A stretch of 64,000 bases of DNA from Polynucleobacter aenigmaticus. Lineage in GTDB: Bacteria; Pseudomonadota; Gammaproteobacteria; Burkholderiales; Burkholderiaceae. The stretch's first letter is position 1; the number at the start of each line of letters is the position of its first letter. Below, one piece after another: positions 58,499 through 64,000 of the stretch. The position numbers were made by a program, and so were the translations under genes. The DNA is taken from the NCBI RefSeq assembly GCF_002206635.1, contig NZ_NGUO01000009.1, positions 62,001 to 126,000 of the forward strand, in the 5' to 3' direction. The notes beneath the pieces were generated by a model. That model did not search any database. It worked only from the letters and a program-made list of their open reading frames with translations, and was not told the DNA's origin.

Positions 58499-59362
58499 CT
58501 ACGGGTTAGATGGTTTAGATGCCTTTTCTGCTGCCTCTAAGGTGTTCATTAAGAGCATGGTGATGGTCATAGGGCCAACGCCACCTGGGACGGGCGTAAT
58601 CCAGCCAGCAATGTATCTAGCAGCATCAAAGTCGACATCACCACATAGTTTTCCATCTGGCAGGCGATTAATGCCTACATCAATTACTACGGCCCCGGTT
58701 TTTACCATGTCACCAGTAATCATTCTTGGCTTACCAGTGGCAACTACCAGAATATCTGCATCCTTGGTATGGTGTGCCAGGTCCCGGGTCTTACTGTTGC
58801 AAATGGTGACTGTTGCTCCAGCTTGGAGCAATAACATGGCCATCGGTTTGCCAACGATATTAGAGGCGCCAACGATCACGGCACGTGCGCCACGAATGGG
58901 GTAATCAATGCTTTCTAAAATCTTCATGCACCCATAAGGAGTACAAGGCTTGAATTCGGGTTGACCGACCATTAAGGCGCCAGCATTAGCTACATGAAAA
59001 CCATCTACATCTTTCTCAGGAGAAATAGCTTCGAGTACACGCTCTGCTGCAATGTGTTCGGGAAGGGGGAGTTGAACTAGGATGCCATGAATCGATGGAT
59101 CAGCATTGAGCGTAGCAATACGGGCAAGCAATTCTTCTTCGCCCAACTCTACAGAGTAGCGCTCGAGCACAGAATGAAAGCCAACATCCTCACAGGCCTT
59201 TACTTTATTTCTGACATAAACCTGACTGGCAGGATTTTCGCCAATAACAATAACCGCTAACCCTGGTCTGATACCTTTCGCGGTAACAATTGCCCCACGC
59301 GCAGCAATTTCAGCGCGTAGTTTTTTAGAGAGGGCGACGCCATCAAGTAACTGTGCAGGCAT
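58499..59362 (-). CDS. folD: Methylene-tetrahydrofolate dehydrogenase/cyclohydrolase
   Basis: FolD makes formyl-tetrahydrofolate precursors for purine and formyl-Met synthesis. The 287-aa product shows [14 protein letters not shown] with the catalytic Lys, the signature [12 protein letters not shown], the NADP-binding [18 protein letters not shown] and the [15 protein letters not shown] region. It starts 6 bp after the response regulator stop, so the sensor pair and folD probably share a transcript; whether their functions connect is unknown. Confidence 0.96.
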   Translation of the reverse strand: MPAQLLDGVALSKKLRAEIAARGAIVTAKGIRPGLAVIVIGENPASQVYVRNKVKACEDVGFHSVLERYSVELGEEELLARIATLNADPSIHGILVQLPLPEHIAAERVLEAISPEKDVDGFHVANAGALMVGQPEFKPCTPYGCMKILESIDYPIRGARAVIVGASNIVGKPMAMLLLQAGATVTICNSKTRDLAHHTKDADILVVATGKPRMITGDMVKTGAVVIDVGINRLPDGKLCGDVDFDAARYIAGWITPVPGGVGPMTITMLLMNTLEAAEKASKPSNP

Positions 59363-59368
59363 GGGAAA

Positions 59369-60016
59369 TTAATTTGGTTGTGGATCTGAGAGTGCTAAAC
59401 GGAGGAGGTCGGCAACGGTATTCACATTGAGTTTTTCCATGATGTTGGCGCGATGCGCTTCTACCGTCTTAATGGAGATACCAAGATCGTCAGCAATTTG
59501 TTTGTTCAAGCGTCCAGCCACGATGCGTTCGAGTACTTGGCGCTCACGACCAGTTAGCTTACTTAATAGGCTTTGGGTAATCTTACGTTGACTTGCTTGT
59601 GAATAATCAATGCGTGCTTTAGCAAGCATTCGATCGACTAAGCCGCAAAGATCATTTTCTTTAAATGGCTTTTCAATAAAATCTACTGCACCACGTTTCA
59701 TGGTGGAGACTGCCATCGAGACATCACCATGGCCAGTAATAAAGGCAACAGGCATTGGTAAGTTCTCACTAATCAAGCGTTCTTGCAATTCAAGGCCAGA
59801 CATGCCTGACATTCGAACATCCAGGATGGCGCAAGAGATTGTGGACTTATCCGTGCTTTGCAAGGATTGCAAGAATCGTTCAGCACTGGCGTGACAGCGA
59901 ACCACATAGCCATTACTTTCTAGCAGCCAGGTGAGGGAGTCACGAACTGCTTCGTCGTCATCTACAACATAAACTACTTCGGCTTGATTGGGTTTATTAG
60001 TAGCGCTGATATTCAT
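59369..60016 (-). CDS. FixJ/NarL-type response regulator
   Basis: The 215-residue protein has a receiver domain with acidic pocket D19-D21, phospho-acceptor Asp66 (AILDVRMSG), Thr and the conserved Lys in FIEKPFKE. A LuxR-type helix-turn-helix follows at about 148-212 (GRERQVLERIVAGRLNKQIADDLGI). KRGAVDFIEKP and the FixJ-like linker place it with FixJ/TtrR regulators. The partner kinase gene ends 38 bp upstream. Its targets are unknown; aceE, divergent to the kinase gene, and folD are nearest. Confidence 0.9.
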   Translation of the reverse strand: MNISATNKPNQAEVVYVVDDDEAVRDSLTWLLESNGYVVRCHASAERFLQSLQSTDKSTISCAILDVRMSGMSGLELQERLISENLPMPVAFITGHGDVSMAVSTMKRGAVDFIEKPFKENDLCGLVDRMLAKARIDYSQASQRKITQSLLSKLTGRERQVLERIVAGRLNKQIADDLGISIKTVEAHRANIMEKLNVNTVADLLRLALSDPQPN

Positions 60017-60054
60017 AATGGCTCTCGCAGATAAATCTTAAAAAATTGCATAAA

Positions 60055-62589
60055 TTAACTAGTAGCTTTAGAGCCCGGGGATTCTAGAGGTAATAGTATT
60101 GTAAAGGTGCAGCCAGATAGCTTTGTATGTTCCGCATCCATCTGATTTTTTGCCCAAAGGCGACCGTGGTGAGACTCGATGACTGACCGGCAAATATTCA
60201 AGCCCATACCCATGCCATCGCTTTTGGTGCTAAAAAAGGGCTCAAACATACGTTCAATGACTGATTGGGCGATTCCGCCACCGCTATCGGTCACTTGGAT
60301 GCGCAGCATAGCGGGGAAGGTGCTCGTATCTAGATCTGCTGAAATTTGGACTGGGGGTGCTGACCAGCGTGAGGAAAGTGGGTAAACCTCTCTCACACTA
60401 TCTAGAGAATTCTTGAGGAGGTTGACCAATACCTGCAGAATCAAGACGGGATCCAAGTCAACCAGCGGTAGATTTTTAGCAATCTCGGTGCTGATGCTCA
60501 GGCGATGGCGGTGCGCTTCAATCTCCACTAAACCAACCGCATCGCTAATAATTTCGCTGATATCACAAGATTTACGTTGTGGTTCACTACGCTTCACAAA
60601 GCCCTTGATGCGCTGAATAATCGTTCCGGCCCTATGTGCTTGATCAGATGCCTTTTCTAATGCCGGAAGGATGTCTTTTTGTAGATCTGGATCTATATGC
60701 CCCTGTAAGCGTTTTGCCACACCCATGCAGTAGTTCGAGATCGCGGCAAGAGGCTGGTTTAATTCATGGGCTAATGAAGAGGCCATTTCACCCATAGTTG
60801 TTAAGCGGCTTGTAAATTGCATGCGCTCTTCTTGTTGACGAGCTAAATCATCCGCCTCAATACGAATCGTGATGTCAGTTGCAATCAGAAGTTGTGCTAG
60901 ATGCCCATCTACCCACGGGACAAAACGTCTACGAACCTCATACCACTTTGAGGTTCCCGTGGCCTCATCGAGTAGTTGAATTTCTTCTGATTCAGACTCC
61001 TTATATAAGAAGGAGGGGGGAATATTGGTAGTTGCAGTGTTATCAGATTCTTCCAATAGAGCTTGCATCGTATTTTGAATGATTTCACCGCCAGCCAATG
61101 CAAAATGGCCCTTAGAGGTATTGTCAAAACGCTCACGATAAAAACGATTTGCAAATAACAATTCGCCAGTTTCGTTTGACACTACTGAAACTGCCGCATC
61201 CAAACCCTCTAACACTGTCACGAAGCGTTCTTGTGATGCCGCCAACTCTTCACGAATTTTCTTCGGTTCAGAAATGTCGATTAAAGAGGTAACCCAGCCA
61301 GTTTGGGTTCCTTTTTCATTGATCAATGGTGCGATAAAGGTGCGCGTTTGAATGACTGTGCCATTGCGATGCAATATTGAACCTTCAATACCAATTTTCT
61401 TCTCTTGACTCATGGCGAGCTCGAGAGCTCTATTCATTTTCTCATTGAGCTCACCTCTTAGCCCTTCAGGCCAAAAGGCAAAAGGGGGGTTTTGTCCAAT
61501 AAGCTCTTTGGCGGACCAACCTGTCATTTCGCAAAATGCTGGGTTAACATAGGTAATTGTTTTATTCATATCGTGAGCGCGGATACCAACGGGGGTTGAG
61601 TTTTCCATGGCGCTACGAAAATTGGTTTCTGCGCGAAGATTGGCTTCGGCTTCTTGGCGAACCTGCATTTGCTTTAATACCGACCACAGACTCCAAATCA
61701 CAAATGCGCTTAAGCCCAGTACTACACCAATCAACATTCTAAAAGAGAGGTTAGTAGCGGGTGGGTAAGTGTCAATGCGCAAGCTTAGATTTGGGCTGAG
61801 TACTCCAAGATCAAGACTAGTTTGGTTGCTAAAAGCGCGCTTTGGCGTATTTTTATCAGATGAAATCGCAAGAATTTTTTCACTATCGGTAATTAATGTG
61901 AATCGATACTGTCCTTTAAGCTCCCCGGGGATCATTTCGAGCACACCCTGCGTTGTATAAAGTACTGCAACCATTCCCTTTATCTCGCTCCCGTAAATCT
62001 GAGGAACTGCTTGCCAAAATACATTGCGGATTTCTTTTGATATGAGCTCATCGCTTGGAACCTCCAACGATATAAATTGACTAAAGGCTGGTCTATTTGT
62101 TGCGGCGCTTAATTCAATTGTTTTTTTCAGCGCCTGGTTCAGGACGCTAGCATTTTCCGGTTTGTTGAACCAATCCGTCTTCAAGTTGTCCATTGGAATT
62201 TTCCACTGGCGCTGTGCGGTTTCATTGATCCAAATAATTTGCGCTATTTCATGATTGCTTTGCAGTAAATTTTCTGCCTGAATTACGACATTCTCTTTTG
62301 CTTTGGCGGATTCACTTGAAATAATGTAGTCCCTACCGATCGATTGCAAAACATCAGTGTTATTTGCAAAGCGTAATTGAATGCGTTGTTTTGCAAAAGA
62401 GAGCTCTCTAAATAGGGCTGCTTCTTGCTGGCCTTTTTCCTGAAGTTGCAGGGTACCCATAATGACCCCCATGACTACGGTAAAAAGCATAATGGCTATT
62501 AATGGGGTGTAGATAAGCTTAAAACTCCGCATACGACGGAGCCACTTCACAGGCTTAAGCTGCCAGATTGAAAGTACGATTTTTTTCAT
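60055..62589 (-). CDS. PAS-containing sensor histidine kinase (FixL/TtrS-like)
   Basis: The 844-aa kinase has a membrane helix at about 26-46 and a periplasmic sensor region to about 283. A second helix (about 284-305) leads to PAS1 (about 325-445, YVNPAFCEMTGWSAKELIG), PAS2 (about 452-580), HisKA with His608 (SSLAHELNQPLAAISNY), and HATPase boxes (NLLKNSLDS; DSGGGI; GMGMGLNICRS). The AHELNQP H-box is that of FixL/TtrS/DctB kinases. Neither PAS shows a haem-binding His in an obvious place. The periplasmic part resembles no sensor I can name. It pairs with the downstream response regulator. Confidence 0.9.
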   Translation of the reverse strand: MKKIVLSIWQLKPVKWLRRMRSFKLIYTPLIAIMLFTVVMGVIMGTLQLQEKGQQEAALFRELSFAKQRIQLRFANNTDVLQSIGRDYIISSESAKAKENVVIQAENLLQSNHEIAQIIWINETAQRQWKIPMDNLKTDWFNKPENASVLNQALKKTIELSAATNRPAFSQFISLEVPSDELISKEIRNVFWQAVPQIYGSEIKGMVAVLYTTQGVLEMIPGELKGQYRFTLITDSEKILAISSDKNTPKRAFSNQTSLDLGVLSPNLSLRIDTYPPATNLSFRMLIGVVLGLSAFVIWSLWSVLKQMQVRQEAEANLRAETNFRSAMENSTPVGIRAHDMNKTITYVNPAFCEMTGWSAKELIGQNPPFAFWPEGLRGELNEKMNRALELAMSQEKKIGIEGSILHRNGTVIQTRTFIAPLINEKGTQTGWVTSLIDISEPKKIREELAASQERFVTVLEGLDAAVSVVSNETGELLFANRFYRERFDNTSKGHFALAGGEIIQNTMQALLEESDNTATTNIPPSFLYKESESEEIQLLDEATGTSKWYEVRRRFVPWVDGHLAQLLIATDITIRIEADDLARQQEERMQFTSRLTTMGEMASSLAHELNQPLAAISNYCMGVAKRLQGHIDPDLQKDILPALEKASDQAHRAGTIIQRIKGFVKRSEPQRKSCDISEIISDAVGLVEIEAHRHRLSISTEIAKNLPLVDLDPVLILQVLVNLLKNSLDSVREVYPLSSRWSAPPVQISADLDTSTFPAMLRIQVTDSGGGIAQSVIERMFEPFFSTKSDGMGMGLNICRSVIESHHGRLWAKNQMDAEHTKLSGCTFTILLPLESPGSKATS

Positions 62590-62725
62590 GTAATCGGCTT
62601 ATTTTGCCTGATTAGCAGCCTTATCCGCTGTATTTACAAGAAATCAAGAATCTATTTGCATTGCAACAAAATACCATATAGTGAGAAATACTATCATTAT
62701 GTGAAAAATTGCTTGTTTACACCCA

Positions 62726-62753
62726 TAGACCTTCCTAGAATATTGCCTATAAA
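62726..62753 (+). promoter_or_regulatory. Candidate sigma70 promoter of aceE
   Basis: TAGACC (62726-62731) and TATAAA (62748-62753) are 16 bp apart, predicting a start near 62760 and a leader of about 33 nt. The rest of the 62590-62792 gap is A+T-rich with no gene, and should hold the divergent sensor-kinase promoter, which I could not place. Confidence 0.4.
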
Positions 62754-62792
62754 GTAGACAAATAACATCGATGTAACCAATGGAGGCAGTTT

Positions 62793-64000
62793 ATGGCAGC
62801 AGTTCCAGATCAAATTTTGGGTAGCGCAGGCAAGCAGGATGCGGATCCAGGTGAAACCCAAGAGTGGTTGCAGGCGATAGATGGCGTAATTCGGAATGAG
62901 GGTCCAGCAAGAGCTGCTTATCTCATTGACCAACAAATTTCTCACGCACGAGTTAATGGTGTGAACCAACCATTCCATGCTGAAACGCCCTATATCAATA
63001 CGATTCCAGTAGAGCAGCAAGCGCGCCTACCTGGTGATCAAAATGTAGAGCATCGAATTCGTTCTTACACGCGTTGGAATGCGATGGCGATGGTTTTGCG
63101 CGCCAACAAGGACACCAACGTTGGTGGGCACATTTCATCATTCCAGTCTGCAGCTACTTTGTATGACGTAGGTTTCAACCATTTCTGGCATGCACCATCT
63201 CCCGACCATGGTGGCGATCTCATATTTGTTCAAGGACACTCTGCGCCTGGCGTTTACGCCCGCGCCTATATGCTCGGACGTTTGGCAGATGAGCAGTTAG
63301 ATAACTTCCGTCAAGAAGTAGGCGGCAAAGGTATTTCTAGTTACCCGCATCCTTGGTTGATGCCGGATTTCTGGCAGTTCCCGACAGTGTCCATGGGCCT
63401 AGGCCCAATCATGGCCATTTATCAAGCGCGTTTTATGCGCTACATGCAGGACCGTGGATTTATTAAATCTGAAGGTCGTAAAGTCTGGGCCTTTTTGGGT
63501 GACGGTGAAACAGATGAGCCGGAGTCACTCGGCGCAATTGGCATGGCCGGTCGCGAAAAATTAGACAACCTAATTTTTGTTGTGAACTGTAACCTGCAAC
63601 GCCTTGATGGCCCCGTGCGTGGAAACGGCAAGATTATTCAAGAGCTCGAAGGCGAATTCCGTGGAGCAGGTTGGAATGTGATTAAAGTAGTTTGGGGTGG
63701 TAATTGGGATGCTTTGTTCGCGCGCGACAAAAAAGGCATCTTGATGCAGCGTCTTGGCGAAATTGTCGATGGCCAGTACCAAACTATGAAGTCTAAGAAC
63801 GGTGCCTATGTTCGTGAGATCGTATTTAATACACCCGAGTTAAAAGCTTTGGTAAGCGATTGGAGTGACGATGAGATTTGGCAGCTCAATCGTGGTGGCC
63901 ATGATCCCCATAAAGTATTTGCAGCCTTTCATTCGGCTGTAAATCACAAAGATCAACCTACTGTTATCTTGGCTCACACCATTAAGGGTTACGGCATGGG
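62793..64000 (+). CDS. aceE: Pyruvate dehydrogenase E1 (homodimeric), 5' part
   Basis: The gene starts at ATG 62793, 6 bp after TGGAGG (62781-62786), and is cut by the window end after about 402 codons; the full enzyme has about 890. The start (ETQEWLQAIDGVIRNEG), GGHISSFQSAATLYDVGFNHF, RLADEQLDNFRQEVGG, SYPHPWLMPDFWQFPTVSMGLG and the thiamine-diphosphate motif GDGETDEPES...NCNLQRLDGPV all fit homodimeric E1. It decarboxylates pyruvate in the complex that makes acetyl-CoA. The E2 and E3 genes should follow outside the window. Confidence 0.95.
   Translation, partial: MAAVPDQILGSAGKQDADPGETQEWLQAIDGVIRNEGPARAAYLIDQQISHARVNGVNQPFHAETPYINTIPVEQQARLPGDQNVEHRIRSYTRWNAMAMVLRANKDTNVGGHISSFQSAATLYDVGFNHFWHAPSPDHGGDLIFVQGHSAPGVYARAYMLGRLADEQLDNFRQEVGGKGISSYPHPWLMPDFWQFPTVSMGLGPIMAIYQARFMRYMQDRGFIKSEGRKVWAFLGDGETDEPESLGAIGMAGREKLDNLIFVVNCNLQRLDGPVRGNGKIIQELEGEFRGAGWNVIKVVWGGNWDALFARDKKGILMQRLGEIVDGQYQTMKSKNGAYVREIVFNTPELKALVSDWSDDEIWQLNRGGHDPHKVFAAFHSAVNHKDQPTVILAHTIKGYGM

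Overview
The window looks like the core chromosome of a small-genome betaproteobacterium, most likely Burkholderiales of the Polynucleobacter type. The basis is gene order (ndk-rlmN-ispG-hisS-yfgM-bamB-der-hfq-hflX-hflK-hflC-hisZ-purA; surE-pcm-nlpD; glnA-ntrB-ntrC), tight packing, moderate G+C (judged by eye, not counted) and frequent TTG/GTG starts. The genus is inferred; no search was run. I see no phage, insertion sequence, CRISPR array or plasmid gene.

Layout. 0.1-7.6 kb: an OprB-like porin, then a three-gene CzcCBA/CusCBA-type RND efflux operon. 7.6-12.1 kb: surE-pcm-nlpD, then a 3'-5' exonuclease and rlmD; no rpoS follows nlpD. 12.2-13.4 kb: a 26-codon small ORF, a Bax inhibitor-1 family gene, and the promoter and hairpin leader of ndk. 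13.4-29.9 kb: the long ndk-to-purA housekeeping run plus glcB. hflC in this run is broken by one extra A in an A9 tract. 30.0-34.7 kb: an accessory stretch holding a possible papain-like cysteine hydrolase, a 51-aa protein, a K+-channel-like protein with an altered filter, an MFS exporter, a dienelactone hydrolase, a DUF4239-like protein and an unknown protein. 34.8-42.6 kb: tRNA-Leu(CAG), RNase R without its usual N-terminal helix-turn-helix, rlmB, trxC, tal and rpiA (divergent), yggX and argA. 42.6-51.3 kb: hrpA, then an envelope-flavoured set (beta-propeller, NodB deacetylase, fatty acid hydroxylase, EI24 protein, CinA-like protein). 51.3-55.5 kb: glnA-ntrB-ntrC with two NtrC-type sites, a sigma54-like promoter and an intrinsic terminator inside the start of the ntrB frame. 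55.5-64 kb: xthA; on the minus strand prlC, folD and a two-component pair; and divergently the start of aceE, cut by the window end.

How the parts work together. RNA metabolism is prominent (rlmN, rlmD, rlmB, rnr, hrpA, hfq, hisS, tRNA-Leu), as is envelope quality control (nlpD, bamB, yfgM, hflK/hflC, BI-1). Central metabolism includes glyoxylate use (glcB), the pentose phosphate branch (tal/rpiA sharing one divergent control region) and pyruvate dehydrogenase. Nitrogen control is self-contained in glnA-ntrBC, but NtrC carries GAFQGA where sigma54 activators have GAFTGA.

I find no clearly new multi-gene system. The most unusual items are the hflC frameshift at A9, the NtrC loop variant, the terminator inside ntrB, the structured ndk leader, the A-rich tandem repeat before hfq, the structured 3' region of yggX, and several unassigned small proteins.
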